Shown: positions 10,477-19,070, counted from the first letter of the stretch. The stretch is 64,000 nt of DNA from Deinococcus radiotolerans (GCF_014647435.1 NZ_BMPE01000001.1:620001-684000), one strand, 5' to 3'. Notes: generated by a model from the sequence alone, not told the origin. Numbers and translations are program-made.

Positions 10477-11553
10477 GTGACCCGACCCAGCGCACCCGTC
10501 CTGACCCCTGACCCCACCAACCGCGACTCCGCGTTCCTGAAGACCATGCGCGGCGAGGCCGCCCCGCACACCCCGGTGTGGTTCATGCGGCAGGCCGGGC
10601 GCTACATGCCCGAGTACCGCGCGCTGCGCGCCGGGCGCAGCATGCTGGAGTGCATCCGCACGCCGGAACTGGCCGCAGAGATCACCCTGCAACCCATCAA
10701 GGCCATGCCGATGGACGCCGCGATCCTCTTCAACGACATCCTGACGCCGCTGCCCGTCATGGGCCTGGACCTGGACTTCGTGGGGGGCGTGGGCCCGCAG
10801 ATCAGCAACCGCATCGAGACGCCCTTCGACGTGGACCGCCTGGGCGTGCCCGCCGCCGCGGAGGTCATGCCGTACACCGCCGAGTCGATCAAGCTCGTGC
10901 GGCAGGAACTCGACCCGCGCGGCGTGCCGCTGATCGGTTTCGTGGGCGCGCCGTTCACGCTGGCCAGCTACGCGATCGAGGGCAAGGGCAGCCGCAACTA
11001 TGAGCGCACCAAGCGCTTCATGTACGGCGAGCCCGCCGCGTGGCACCGCCTGATGGACAAGTTCGAGACGATCCTCGCGGACTACCTGGCCGAGCAGGTC
11101 AAGGCGGGCGCGCAGGCCGTGCAGATCTTCGACTCGTGGGTGGGCGCGCTGAGCATCTACGACTACGTGACGTTCGTGAAGCCCGCCACGGGCCGCCTGA
11201 TCGAACGCACCAAGAAACTGGGCGTGCCCGTCATCTACTTCGGGACCAGCACCCACCACCTCCTGCCCCAGATGTCCTCGCTGGGCAGCGACGTCATGGG
11301 CATCGACTGGCGCACGCCCCTGAACGACGCCTGGAAGCTCATCCAGCCCGGCCAGGGCGTGCAGGGGAACCTCGACCCGCTGCTGCTGCAGGGCCCCTGG
11401 CGTGAACTGAAGCACCAGACCGACCGCATCCTGGCCGAGGTGGACGGCCGCCCCGGGCACATCTTCAACGTGGGGCACGGCCTGCTGCCCGAGACGCCCG
11501 TGGACATGGTCCGCCGCCTCGTGGACTACGTGCACGAGCAGACCGCGAAGTAA
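10477..11553 (+). CDS. hemE: Uroporphyrinogen decarboxylase
   Basis: Converts uroporphyrinogen III to coproporphyrinogen III in the cytosol. At 358 aa it has the normal length. The N-terminal signature '[16 protein letters not shown]' (about residues 29-44), the active-site Asp region '[14 protein letters not shown]' and '[13 protein letters not shown]' are present. The C-terminal '[12 protein letters not shown]' carries the conserved His. It starts with GTG at 10477 behind AAGGAG (10461-10466). It is the first gene of the hem operon. The 260 bases upstream hold only a poor promoter match (TTGACT 10346-10351, TAGAGT 10366-10371, 14-base spacer). Confidence 0.97.
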   Translation: MTRPSAPVLTPDPTNRDSAFLKTMRGEAAPHTPVWFMRQAGRYMPEYRALRAGRSMLECIRTPELAAEITLQPIKAMPMDAAILFNDILTPLPVMGLDLDFVGGVGPQISNRIETPFDVDRLGVPAAAEVMPYTAESIKLVRQELDPRGVPLIGFVGAPFTLASYAIEGKGSRNYERTKRFMYGEPAAWHRLMDKFETILADYLAEQVKAGAQAVQIFDSWVGALSIYDYVTFVKPATGRLIERTKKLGVPVIYFGTSTHHLLPQMSSLGSDVMGIDWRTPLNDAWKLIQPGQGVQGNLDPLLLQGPWRELKHQTDRILAEVDGRPGHIFNVGHGLLPETPVDMVRRLVDYVHEQTAK

Positions 11554-11625
11554 CCCCCGAGCAGGGATAGCAGCGACCGCACCGGACCCCACCCCGATTC
11601 CCCCCTGTGACCTGAAAGGAGCGAC

Positions 11626-12582
11626 ATGACCGATTCCACCCACCAAGGAGCGCCGCTGGGCGTGCTGTTCATGGCCTACGGCGGCCCCGAGAGCCTGGAG
11701 GACATGCCCGGGTACCTCGCGGACATCCGCGCCGGGCGCGTGACGACGCAGGCCGTGCTGGACGAGATCACAAACAATTACCGCCAGATCGGCGGGAAGA
11801 GCCCCCTGCCGGAGTTCACCCGCGCGCAGGTCGAGGCGACCATGCAGGAACTCCAGGCGCGCGTGCAGCGGCCCCTGAAGGCGTACATCGGCATGCGCCA
11901 CTGGAACCCCTGGATCGAGGACGCCGTGCGCGAGATGCTCGACGACGGCATCACGCAGGCCGTGGCGATCGTGCTGGCCCCGCACTACTCGAGCATGAGC
12001 GTCGCGAAGTACCAGAAGAAGATCAAGGCGGGCCTGAGCATGAATCACGGCCACATCGACTTCGAGTTCGTGAACGAGTACCACACCGAAAGCGGGTACG
12101 TGACGGCCCTGGCCAACCGCGTCCGCGAGGGCATCGAGGCGTTCCCGGAAGGCGAGCGGGACGACGTGCACGTGATCCTCAGCGCGCACAGCCTGCCCGT
12201 GCGGATCCTGCGCGAGGGTGACCCCTACGCCGACCAGCTGCACGAGTCCGCGCGCCTGATCGCCGCCGCCGCCGGACTGCGCGACGACCAGTGGTCCTGG
12301 AGCTACCAGTCGGCCGGGCGCAGCCCCGAGCCCTGGCTGGGGCCGCAACTCGACGAGCACATGCACGACCTGTCCGGCAAGGGCATCAAGAAAGTGGTCA
12401 GCGTGCCGGTGGGCTTCGTGTCCGACCACGTGGAGATCCTTTTCGACATCGACATCGCCGCGCAGGAGACGGCCGCCGAACTCGGCATGACCCTGGTGCG
12501 CCCCCCGGCCCTGAACACCGACCCGCTGTTCATCGGGACGCTCGCCAGCGTGCTGGAACGCAAGGTGGCCGCGCTGTCATGA
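11626..12582 (+). CDS. hemH: Ferrochelatase
   Basis: Inserts Fe(II) into the porphyrin ring. At 318 aa it has the typical prokaryotic length without a membrane anchor. The conserved metal-site His lies in 'ILSAHSLPVRIL' and the catalytic Glu in 'SDHVEILFDID' near the C-terminus; 'MAYGGPESLEDM' is the family start. The ribosome site AAAGGAG is six bases before ATG. It lies 72 bases after hemE and overlaps the next gene by ATGA, so the two are coupled. I cannot tell from sequence whether it works on protoporphyrin or coproporphyrin. Confidence 0.96.
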   Translation: MTDSTHQGAPLGVLFMAYGGPESLEDMPGYLADIRAGRVTTQAVLDEITNNYRQIGGKSPLPEFTRAQVEATMQELQARVQRPLKAYIGMRHWNPWIEDAVREMLDDGITQAVAIVLAPHYSSMSVAKYQKKIKAGLSMNHGHIDFEFVNEYHTESGYVTALANRVREGIEAFPEGERDDVHVILSAHSLPVRILREGDPYADQLHESARLIAAAAGLRDDQWSWSYQSAGRSPEPWLGPQLDEHMHDLSGKGIKKVVSVPVGFVSDHVEILFDIDIAAQETAAELGMTLVRPPALNTDPLFIGTLASVLERKVAALS

Positions 12583-13961
12583 CCGACGCCGCAGTGAAGG
12601 ACGGCGCAGCCCTGAGTGGTACAGGGGCGGGCGGTGAGCTGCCCGTGATCATCGTGGGGGGCGGCATCACCGGCCTGAGCGCCGCCTGGGAACTCCAGAC
12701 GCGCGGCGTGCCGTTCGTGCTGCTCGAAGCCGGGGATTACCTGGGCGGGAAACTGCACTCCGAACGCACCGAGGACGGCTTCCTCGTCGAGCGGGCCGCC
12801 GACGCGTTCATCCTAGGTAAACCCTATGCGGCGCAGCTGACGCGCGAGGTGGGCCTGGAGGCTCAGGTGATCCACCCGCGCGAGGACACGAAGAAGATCT
12901 ACTTCCTGCGCGGCGGGCAGCTCCTGCCGTTCCCGCCGAACATGAAGATGTTCGTGCCGCTGGACGACGACTCGTTCCTGCAGAGTGGCGTGCTGTCCCC
13001 CGAGGGTCTGCGCCGCTACCTGGACGAGCAGCACGTGCCGCCCAAGCCCCCGACCGACGAGGACGAGTCCCTTGCGTCGTTCCTCACGCGGCGCTTCGGG
13101 CCGGAAAGCCTGAACTTCATCGTGCCGCTCGCCGCCGGGATCTACGTGGCGAACCCGCTGGAACTGAGCATGAAAGCGGCGTTCCCGCAGTTCCTGAAAA
13201 TGGAACAGGAGTACGGCAGCGTCATCCGGGGCAGCCGCGCCACGCCCCGCGCGGCCGGCCCCGTCTTCATGTCCTTCCAGGAAGGGACCAGCACCCTGAT
13301 CCGCGCGCTGCACGAACGCCTGACCGGCGGCGAGATCCGCCTGAACAGCCCCGTCCTGCGCGTGCACGAGCACGGCGTGACCCTCGCGGGCGGCGAGGAA
13401 CTGCGCGGCCGGGCCGTCATCAACACCACCCCCGCCTGGTACGCGGGCGCCATGTACCAGCGGGACTACCCGGAAGCCGCCAGCCTGATCGGGCAGCTCA
13501 AGGCGAACAGCAGCGTCGCCGTGGTCCTCGCGTACCGCGCCGAGCAGTTCCCCGGCGACATGCTCCTGCACGGCCTGCAGGTGGACGCCAGCGAGGACAC
13601 CCTCCTGAAAGCCATCACGGTGCACTCCGCGAAGATGCACGGCCGCGCCCCCGACGGGCACGTGCTGATGCGCGTCTTCTTCAAGGACATCGAACCCGCA
13701 AAAGCCCGAGTCATGGCGCAGGAAACCGCCGAGCGGCTCTTCGGCGCGCAGGGCGACCCGCTCTGGCACGCGTTCGGCGACTGGCGCGGCAAGAACCCCG
13801 CGTACGTCGTCGGACACCTCGACCACATCGCCCGCATCCGCGCCGCGCTGCCCGCGCACCAGCAGATCGCCGGAGCCAGCTACACCGGCGTCGGCGTCCC
13901 CGACTGCGTGAACGCCGGACGCACCGCCGCCCGCGCCATCCTGACCCCCGTCACCGCGTAG
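12579..13961 (+). CDS. hemY: FAD-dependent protoporphyrinogen (or coproporphyrinogen) oxidase
   Basis: A 460-aa flavoprotein that aromatises the porphyrinogen before metal insertion. The Rossmann FAD motif 'VGGGITGLSAAWEL' sits at about residues 25-38, and the C-terminal FAD block 'GVGVPDCVNAGRTAA' is intact. The ATG at 12579 overlaps the hemH stop (ATGA); the longer in-frame ORF upstream is a shadow of hemH. The oxygen-dependent HemY class is meant, although databases may call it hemG. Gene order hemE-hemH-hemY is the same as in many Gram-positive bacteria, where the homologue oxidises coproporphyrinogen. Confidence 0.94.
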   Translation: MTDAAVKDGAALSGTGAGGELPVIIVGGGITGLSAAWELQTRGVPFVLLEAGDYLGGKLHSERTEDGFLVERAADAFILGKPYAAQLTREVGLEAQVIHPREDTKKIYFLRGGQLLPFPPNMKMFVPLDDDSFLQSGVLSPEGLRRYLDEQHVPPKPPTDEDESLASFLTRRFGPESLNFIVPLAAGIYVANPLELSMKAAFPQFLKMEQEYGSVIRGSRATPRAAGPVFMSFQEGTSTLIRALHERLTGGEIRLNSPVLRVHEHGVTLAGGEELRGRAVINTTPAWYAGAMYQRDYPEAASLIGQLKANSSVAVVLAYRAEQFPGDMLLHGLQVDASEDTLLKAITVHSAKMHGRAPDGHVLMRVFFKDIEPAKARVMAQETAERLFGAQGDPLWHAFGDWRGKNPAYVVGHLDHIARIRAALPAHQQIAGASYTGVGVPDCVNAGRTAARAILTPVTA

Positions 13962-13975
13962 ACTGAAGCCCACCA

Positions 13976-14008
13976 CGCACCGCTTCCACCCCGGAGGCGG
14001 TGCGTTTT
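13976..14008 (+). terminator. Intrinsic terminator of the hem operon
   Basis: CGCACCGC (13976-13983) pairs with GCGGTGCG (13997-14004). The stem can extend four more pairs inward with one G-T wobble, and TTTT follows at 14005-14008. Confidence 0.85.
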
Positions 14009-14043
14009 CCTGTCATACCAGATGATGTATACCGCACCTGCAT

Positions 14044-14072
14044 TTGACCGTTCCTGACACCGCATGTAGACT
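14044..14072 (+). promoter_or_regulatory. Promoter of RNA element 1
   Basis: TTGACC (14044-14049) and TAGACT (14067-14072) are separated by exactly 17 bases, predicting a start near 14079, just before the first hairpin of the element. The upstream bases GATGATGTATAC (14021-14032) are also shared with the second copy. Confidence 0.75.
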
Positions 14073-14078
14073 CCGGCT

Positions 14079-14245
14079 GTCGTTGCAAGTGCAACACTTC
14101 GCAGGAACAGAGGGAAGTCCGGTCACATCCCGAATATGGGATTTCAGTCCGGCACGGTCGCGCCACGGTCTCCAGTCCGAACGCTCGCCTCGCGAAGAGA
14201 CGCCCATATCGTTGTCCCCGCGCACGGGGCTCAAGGCGGATCTTC
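14079..14245 (+). ncRNA. Structured RNA element, copy 1 (possible cobalamin-riboswitch relative)
   Basis: A predicted RNA of about 165 nt with three parts. Hairpin A is GTTGC/GCAAC (14082-14095). A long closing helix pairs CTTCGCAGG (14097-14105) with CCT and GCGAAG (14188-14190, 14192-14197). It encloses a conserved core with blocks GGGAAGTCCGG (14112-14122), GGCACGGTCGCGCCAC (14151-14166) and AGTCCGAACGCTCGCC (14174-14189). Hairpin C is CGCC (14201-14204) with GGCG (14235-14238) around an inner CCCC/GGGG pair. The middle and last blocks recall the GCCAC and B12-box parts of cobalamin riboswitches, but block order and spacing are not canonical. Copy 2 supports the fold through compensatory changes. 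Confidence 0.6.
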
Positions 14246-14300
14246 TATGGCTCAATAGCTTGGATTGTCGACAGTAGAAACGACACCATTTCTCTCCCAT

Positions 14301-14319
14301 GACACGAATAGCTCGTGTC
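14301..14319 (+). promoter_or_regulatory. Hairpin upstream of the small ORF ribosome site
   Basis: GACACGA (14301-14307) pairs with TCGTGTC (14313-14319), ending seven bases before the TGAGGAG ribosome site of the 66-codon ORF. It could modulate access to that site or end the upstream RNA; there is no T-run. Confidence 0.4.
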
Positions 14320-14336
14320 AGATCCTGAGGAGTGCA

Positions 14337-14537
14337 ATGCTTCTAGATATACTGATCGTCATTTCGGCCGCGTCATTGACGTTGTTGCAACTGAGATCAA
14401 AGAAAACGGCGTTATCCGATCTGACCCCCTTCTATGATTTTCTCCAGAATGTTGGACGAAGCGCGTTGATCGCTTTAGTGATTACTAAACTGTTTTTCCT
14501 GGCGGAACTGTACATCAAGAACACGCCAGGGGGCTAG
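14337..14537 (+). CDS. Small two-helix membrane protein between the RNA elements
   Basis: A 66-aa predicted inner-membrane peptide with hydrophobic segments at about residues 2-18 and 42-58, separated by a basic and polar loop. The start at 14337 has GAGGAG four bases upstream; the longer frame from 14265 has none. Base composition is visibly more AT-rich than the neighbouring genes, which suggests a recent or fast-evolving gene. It lies between the two RNA copies and is followed after 34 bases by the promoter of copy 2. I recognise no family. It could be a type I toxin-like peptide, a transport helper or a non-functional ORF. Confidence 0.5.
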   Translation: MLLDILIVISAASLTLLQLRSKKTALSDLTPFYDFLQNVGRSALIALVITKLFFLAELYIKNTPGG

Positions 14538-14571
14538 ATCCTATACAACATGATGTATATCGATCAGGCGT

Positions 14572-14600
14572 TTGACCGCGATCAGTACAAGATGTAGACT
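14572..14600 (+). promoter_or_regulatory. Promoter of RNA element 2
   Basis: TTGACC (14572-14577) and TAGACT (14595-14600) again have a 17-base spacer, although the spacer sequence differs from copy 1. The conservation of both boxes and their distance implies a working promoter. The shared upstream block is CATGATGTATAT at 14550-14561. Confidence 0.75.
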
Positions 14601-14606
14601 TCTGCA

Positions 14607-14770
14607 GTCGCTGCACACGCAGCACTTTGCGGGAACAGAGGGAAGTCCGGTCACGCCCCACAGGGGGGTTCAGTCCGGCACGGTCGCGCCACGGTTCACA
14701 GTCCGAACGCTCGCCCAGCAAAGAGACGCCCACTTCACGGCCCCCGCGCAAGGGGCACAAGGCGGTTTTC
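14607..14770 (+). ncRNA. Structured RNA element, copy 2, ending in a terminator-like hairpin
   Basis: The second copy starts 528 bases after the first and has the same helices. Hairpin A is GCTGC/GCAGC (14610-14623). The closing helix is CTTTGCGGG (14625-14633) with CCC and GCAAAG (14714-14716, 14718-14723). The core blocks are identical to copy 1. Hairpin C is CGCC (14727-14730) with GGCG (14761-14764) around CCCC/GGGG, here followed by GTTTT, as in an intrinsic terminator. The internal hairpin sequence differs (GCCCC/GGGG). The thioesterase-nrdI-nrdE genes begin 176 bases later, so the RNA could be an attenuating leader for them or a stand-alone small RNA. Confidence 0.6.
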
Positions 14771-14946
14771 CCTTGATCACCTGACAACCACTGCCCCGCT
14801 GCCCCTGACCCGGCCCCGCTCTGACTGCGGCGCACGTTCGGAACACCGCCGAACCTGCCCCTCCGTCGCCGCCGGGCCTCCCCGACTTCCTCTCGCTCCG
14901 CTCGGGTTCGTCTGACGACTCACCGGAAGCCCCTCAGAGGTGTTCC
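14771..14946 (+). other. Leader between RNA element 2 and the thioesterase gene
   Basis: A C-rich stretch of 176 bases. GTTCGG (14836-14841) can pair with CCGAAC (14849-14854). No start codon with a ribosome site is seen before the thioesterase gene. If element 2 is a riboswitch, this region would be transcribed only on read-through. Confidence 0.3.
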
Positions 14947-15372
14947 ATGACCCTGCCCCTGTCCCGTCCGCTGGGCGGCCTTTCACCCGTACCACCGCGT
15001 GAGACGCGCGTGACGCACGTCGTCTTTCCCGGCCTGACGAACCATCACGGCACGCTGTTCGGTGGTGAGGCGCTGTCGTTGATGGATTCGGCGGCGTTCA
15101 TCGCGGCGACCCGGCACTGCCGGAAGAAGGTGGTGACGCGGCACTTGGACGCTATGGAGTTCCGGCATCCGATTCCGCAGGGGTCGCTGGTGGAACTCGT
15201 GGCGCGCGTGGTGCGGACTGGGCGGACGAGCATGACGGTGCAGGTGGACGTGTTCCGTGAGGACATGTACAGCGAGACGCGGGAACTGGCGTGCGCGGGA
15301 ACGTTCGCGCTTGTGGCGCTGGGTGAGGATGGGCAGCCGGCGCCCGTGCCCCCACTGGCGGCAGAGGAGTGA
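14947..15372 (+). CDS. Acyl-CoA thioesterase, hotdog fold (YciA/BACH type)
   Basis: A 141-aa cytosolic thioesterase that hydrolyses acyl-CoA. The family motif 'NHHGTLFGGEALSLMDSAA' (about residues 35-53) contains the catalytic Asp and the hotdog helix; 'HLDAMEFRHPIPQGSLVEL' follows. Length is typical. The ribosome site AGAGGTG is five bases before ATG. It overlaps nrdI by GTGA, so it is in the same transcript as nrdI and nrdE. That is a curious partnership, since no metabolic link between acyl-CoA hydrolysis and deoxynucleotide synthesis is obvious. Confidence 0.9.
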   Translation: MTLPLSRPLGGLSPVPPRETRVTHVVFPGLTNHHGTLFGGEALSLMDSAAFIAATRHCRKKVVTRHLDAMEFRHPIPQGSLVELVARVVRTGRTSMTVQVDVFREDMYSETRELACAGTFALVALGEDGQPAPVPPLAAEE

Positions 15373-15812
15373 GGTTGGTGTTCGATTCCCTGACGGGGAA
15401 CGTGCGGCGGTTCGCGACGGCCCTGGCGCGCGAGGCGGGGGGCCTGCCGGTCGGGTCGGTGCGGGACGCGCCGCCCGCGCCGGGTGAGGGGTTCCTGCTG
15501 CTGACGTACACGTTCGGGTCGGGGCAGGTGCCGGACAGCACCGCCGCGTTCCTGCGCGAGCACGGGGCGGGCCTGCGGGGCGTGGTGTCGAGCGGCAGTT
15601 ACCACTGGGGGGAGAACTTCGGGCGGGCGGGCGACCGGATCGCCGCGCAGTTCGGGGTGCCGCTGGTCGCCCGGCTGAACAAGGGCGGGACGGCAGCGGA
15701 CCGCGCGGCGGTGCTGGCGTGGCTGGCGGGGCAGGGTAAGGAATCGAGTGCAGCGTGGGTGTCGCCCGTGGTGGCGGAAAGGACGAACGAATGGATCCCT
15801 GGATTGAACTGA
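15369..15812 (+). CDS. nrdI: Flavodoxin-like NrdI, activator of class Ib RNR
   Basis: A 147-aa flavodoxin that supplies oxidant to assemble the Mn(III)2-tyrosyl radical of NrdF. The opening 'LVFDSLTGNVRRF' is the FMN phosphate loop seen in NrdI ('YDSLTGNVKRF' style). 'TYTFGSGQVPDSTAAFL' and 'VVSSGSYHWGENFGRAGD' are further family blocks around the flavin. GTG at 15369 overlaps the thioesterase stop. The coding end overlaps nrdE by 22 bases. Confidence 0.92.
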   Translation: MRLVFDSLTGNVRRFATALAREAGGLPVGSVRDAPPAPGEGFLLLTYTFGSGQVPDSTAAFLREHGAGLRGVVSSGSYHWGENFGRAGDRIAAQFGVPLVARLNKGGTAADRAAVLAWLAGQGKESSAAWVSPVVAERTNEWIPGLN

Positions 15813-17878
15813 ACAACAAGGTGCTGGCGGGTGGCGTGGTGGACACGTCGCATGATCAGGAGGCGCTGCGGGTGTACTTCCGCGAGAAGGTCAACCCGAA
15901 CACCGTGACCTTCCCCAGCCTGGAGGAGAAGATCGCCACGCTGACCGAGCGGGGCGTGTGGGACACCGCCGTGTTCGTGCGCTTCACGCCGCAGGAGGTC
16001 CGCGCGGTGTTCGAGCGGGCGTACGGGCTCAACTTCCGCTTCCGGTCGTTCATGGGCGCGTTCAAGTTCTACAGCGAGTACGCGACCATGACCCCGGACC
16101 GCAAGCAGTGGCTGGAGCGGTACGAGGACCGCCTGAGCGTCACGGCGCTGGCCCGCAGCGAGTCCCTGCCGGAAGCGCTGGAACTCGTCGAGCATCTGGT
16201 GAACCAGACGTTCACGCCCGCCACGCCCACCCTGATGAACTCCGGGAAGGCGAACACGGGGCGGCTGGTCAGCTGCTTCCTGCTGCAGGACTGCACGGAC
16301 AACCTGGATTCGATCACGAAGACGCTGTCGTTCGTGGCGGAACTCAGCAAGGGCGGCGGCGGGATCGGCGTGGAGGTCAGCAACCTGCGCGCGCGCGGCG
16401 AGAGCCTGCGCGGCATTCAGAACGTCACGAAGGGCGTCATGGGCGTGGCGAAGATGCTGGACAACATGCTGCGCTACGCGGATCAGGCGGGGCAGCGGCC
16501 CGGTGCGGGCGCGATCTACCTGAGCGTCATGCACCCGGATTTCCTGGACACCCTGAGCGCGAAGAAGATCGCCTCGGACGAGGATGCCCGCCTGAAGACC
16601 CTGTCCATGGGCGCGACCATCCCGGACATCTTCCTGGAGAAGGCCCGCGCCGGGCAGGACATCTACCAGTTCTACCCGCACTCGCTGTTCCAGGAGACCA
16701 AGCGCGAGTTCACCAGCATCGACTGGACGCGCGAGTACGACACCCTGGCCGCGAACCCGCGCCTGCGCAAGAAACTCGTGTCGCCCCGCCGCATCCTGGA
16801 GGACATTGCCGTCACGCAGGGCGAGAGCGGCTACCCGTACCTGCTGTTCGAGGGCAACGCGAACCGCGCGAACCCCATCCCGAACGTCGGGACGATCAAG
16901 ATGAGCAACCTGTGCAGCGAGATCCTACAACCCACCCTCCCCAGCACCTTCCACGCCTACGGGCAGGAGGACAGGGATCAGGTGGGTCTGGACGTCAGCT
17001 GCAACCTCGCGTCGCTGGTCATCGAGCAGAGCCTCGCCAGCGGCGACCTGGGGCGCGTGGTGCGCTCGGCGGTGAAACTGCTGGACAACGTGGCCCGCTC
17101 GACCAGCATCCACGAGGTGCCCGCCGTGAAACGCGCCAACGAGGAGATGCGCAGCATCGGCCTGGGCGCCATGGGCCTGCACTCGTTCCTGGCGAAGAAC
17201 GAACTCGTGTACGGCAGCCCCGAGGCGCTGGAGTTCGTGAACGTGTACTTCGCCGCCGTGCACTACCACGCCCGGCGCACCAGCATGCAGATCGCGCGGG
17301 ATACCGGCTTCGTGTTCCAGGGCTTCCACGGCAGCCGCTACCAGACCGGCGAGCACTTCGCGCAGTACGTGCAGGAGGACTTCCTGCCGACCACGCCCGA
17401 GGTCGCCGCGCTGTTCGACGGACACGACCTCCCCACCCGCGCCGACTGGCATGCGCTCGTGCAGGACATCCAGACGCACGGACTGGCGCACTCCTTCGTC
17501 ATGGCCATCGCGCCCACCGGCAGCATCAGCTACGTCAGCAACGCCTCGGCCAGCATCATGCCCATCACCGAACGCGTCGAGACCCGCACGAGCAACAAGG
17601 CCCGCACCATCTACCCCATGCCGCACCTGAACGAACTGACCGAATGGTTCTACGAGGAAGCGTACGACATGGACCAGAAGCGCGTCATCGACACCGTCGC
17701 CGCCGCGCAACGCCACGTGGACCAGGGCATCTCCTGCACGCTGTTCGTGCCCAGCAACGCCAGCACCCGCACCCTGCAACGCTACTACCTGTACGCCTAC
17801 GCCAGAGGCCTGAAAACGCTGTACTACACGCGACTGCGCAAGGTCAGCATCGACGAGTGCCTGAACTGCGCCATCTGA
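15791..17878 (+). CDS. nrdE: Class Ib ribonucleotide reductase, alpha subunit
   Basis: Catalytic subunit (695 aa) that reduces ribonucleoside diphosphates. The ATG at 15791 (MDPWIELNN) has AAAGGA seven bases upstream and is preferred to one 36 bases earlier. Key features are 'ATPTLMNSG' and 'GRLVSCFLLQ' (first redox Cys), 'NLCSEILQP' (thiyl-radical Cys and Glu), and 'APTGSISYVSNASASIMP' (phosphate loop). The C-terminal pair is 'DECLNCAI'. No ATP-cone is present, as expected for class Ib. No intein interrupts the gene. The operon context with nrdI confirms the subclass. Confidence 0.96.
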   Translation: MDPWIELNNKVLAGGVVDTSHDQEALRVYFREKVNPNTVTFPSLEEKIATLTERGVWDTAVFVRFTPQEVRAVFERAYGLNFRFRSFMGAFKFYSEYATMTPDRKQWLERYEDRLSVTALARSESLPEALELVEHLVNQTFTPATPTLMNSGKANTGRLVSCFLLQDCTDNLDSITKTLSFVAELSKGGGGIGVEVSNLRARGESLRGIQNVTKGVMGVAKMLDNMLRYADQAGQRPGAGAIYLSVMHPDFLDTLSAKKIASDEDARLKTLSMGATIPDIFLEKARAGQDIYQFYPHSLFQETKREFTSIDWTREYDTLAANPRLRKKLVSPRRILEDIAVTQGESGYPYLLFEGNANRANPIPNVGTIKMSNLCSEILQPTLPSTFHAYGQEDRDQVGLDVSCNLASLVIEQSLASGDLGRVVRSAVKLLDNVARSTSIHEVPAVKRANEEMRSIGLGAMGLHSFLAKNELVYGSPEALEFVNVYFAAVHYHARRTSMQIARDTGFVFQGFHGSRYQTGEHFAQYVQEDFLPTTPEVAALFDGHDLPTRADWHALVQDIQTHGLAHSFVMAIAPTGSISYVSNASASIMPITERVETRTSNKARTIYPMPHLNELTEWFYEEAYDMDQKRVIDTVAAAQRHVDQGISCTLFVPSNASTRTLQRYYLYAYARGLKTLYYTRLRKVSIDECLNCAI

Positions 17879-18074
17879 CGGCGGTAGGGGTGAGGGGGTT
17901 GATATCGGTTTGCACGAACCTGCGGGGTCTGACCGTCCAAAGGTCGAAGAGGCCAAGAAAAGGCCCTCTACCACGCCATTCTTGGACCCTCAGACATTTA
18001 GACTCTCAGCCCCTTCCCCCAAATCGCCACCTGATAGACCCCCTCTCCCCTCCCCATTCCCTGTGAGACCTGAT

Positions 18075-19070
18075 ATGACCCGAGCCCCCTTTACTGCCAC
18101 GAACTGGAGCGACCCCGAGGACAGCTTCTCGGTGACGTTCTACGAGAAGTACACGTCCCAGCTGTGGTTCCCGGACGAGATTCCGCTGACGAACGACGCG
18201 ATTCACTGGAAGAGCCTGACCGAGCAGGAACGCTGGACGTACATGCACGCCTCGGCGGGCCTGAACGCGCTGGACACGCTCCAGGGCGAGGTGGGCATGC
18301 CGGCCCTGCGCGGCCTGGTGGACGGGCACATCCGCAAGGCGACCTTGCAATTCCAGGGGATGATGGAGGACATCCACGCGCGCAGCTACAGCCTGATGAA
18401 CAAGACGTTCCTGACGACCACCGAGGAACGCGCCGTGTTCGCGTGGGTGGAGGCGCAGCCGCAGCTTCAGTTCAAGATTCAGTTCATCGAGGACGTGTTC
18501 CGCGACCCGGACGTCAGCGACTTCGGCCTGTGGCGGAAGATGGTCGTGTCGTGCATGCTGGAAACCGCGCTCTTCTACAGCGGCTTCTACTACCCGCTGC
18601 TGCTGGCCGGTCAGGGCCGCATGGTGTCGGCCGGGGAGATCTTCAACCTGATCATCCTCGACGAGGCCGTGCACGGCGTGTACGTGGCGCTGCTGGCGCA
18701 GGAGAAGTTCGCCGCGATGACCGAAGAGGAGCAGGCGCAGGCCCTCGCGTGGTACGAGCAGAGCCTCGACACGCTGTACCGCAACGAACTGGCGTACACC
18801 GAGGTGCTGTACGGCGGCGTGAACCTTGCCCAGGACGTCGCCACGTTCATCCGTTTCAACTTCAACGTACTGGCGGACAATCTGGGCCTGGACCGCCGCT
18901 TCCCCGACGAGGACGTGAATCCCGTCGTGCTGAACGGCATCCGCTCACGCGGCACCACGCATGACTTTTTCAGCGCCAAGGGCAGCAGCTATGCCAAGCT
19001 GCGGGTTGAAGCCCTGACGGATGAGGACTTCAGCGAACTCTGGCCCGCTCAGGAGGTCGCCCATGACTGA
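18075..19070 (+). CDS. nrdF: Class Ib ribonucleotide reductase, beta subunit
   Basis: Radical-generating subunit of 331 aa. Metal ligands are visible as 'LDTLQ' (Asp), 'EDIH' (Glu and His), 'LETALFYSG' (Glu) and 'DEAVH' (Glu and His). The radical Tyr lies in 'EDIHARSYSLM', four residues after the ligand His. The ATG at 18075 matches the usual start region; the longer frame from 17910 is Pro/Ser-rich and unlike the family. A 196-base gap separates nrdE from nrdF. It contains an imperfect AGAGGCC/GGCCCTCT hairpin and no obvious ribosome site or gene, so nrdF may have its own promoter or processing site. Confidence 0.95.
   Translation: MTRAPFTATNWSDPEDSFSVTFYEKYTSQLWFPDEIPLTNDAIHWKSLTEQERWTYMHASAGLNALDTLQGEVGMPALRGLVDGHIRKATLQFQGMMEDIHARSYSLMNKTFLTTTEERAVFAWVEAQPQLQFKIQFIEDVFRDPDVSDFGLWRKMVVSCMLETALFYSGFYYPLLLAGQGRMVSAGEIFNLIILDEAVHGVYVALLAQEKFAAMTEEEQAQALAWYEQSLDTLYRNELAYTEVLYGGVNLAQDVATFIRFNFNVLADNLGLDRRFPDEDVNPVVLNGIRSRGTTHDFFSAKGSSYAKLRVEALTDEDFSELWPAQEVAHD

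Noticed and set aside
10321..12429. 702-codon minus-strand ORF across hemE and hemH
   Set aside because: Antisense shadow; both plus-strand genes have full catalytic motifs.
14101..14190. RNase P RNA-like match (GAGGGAAGTCCGG)
   Set aside because: Similar to the GAGGAAAGTCCGG of RNase P, but the element is too short and lacks the 3' partner strand and other conserved regions; it is also duplicated.
15791..17878. Intein or intron in nrdE
   Set aside because: I looked because RNR genes of this group can carry inteins; the reading frame has normal length and no intein blocks.
15958..18066. 702-codon plus-strand ORF in another frame of nrdE
   Set aside because: Arg/Pro/Gly-rich out-of-frame reading of nrdE, no domain.
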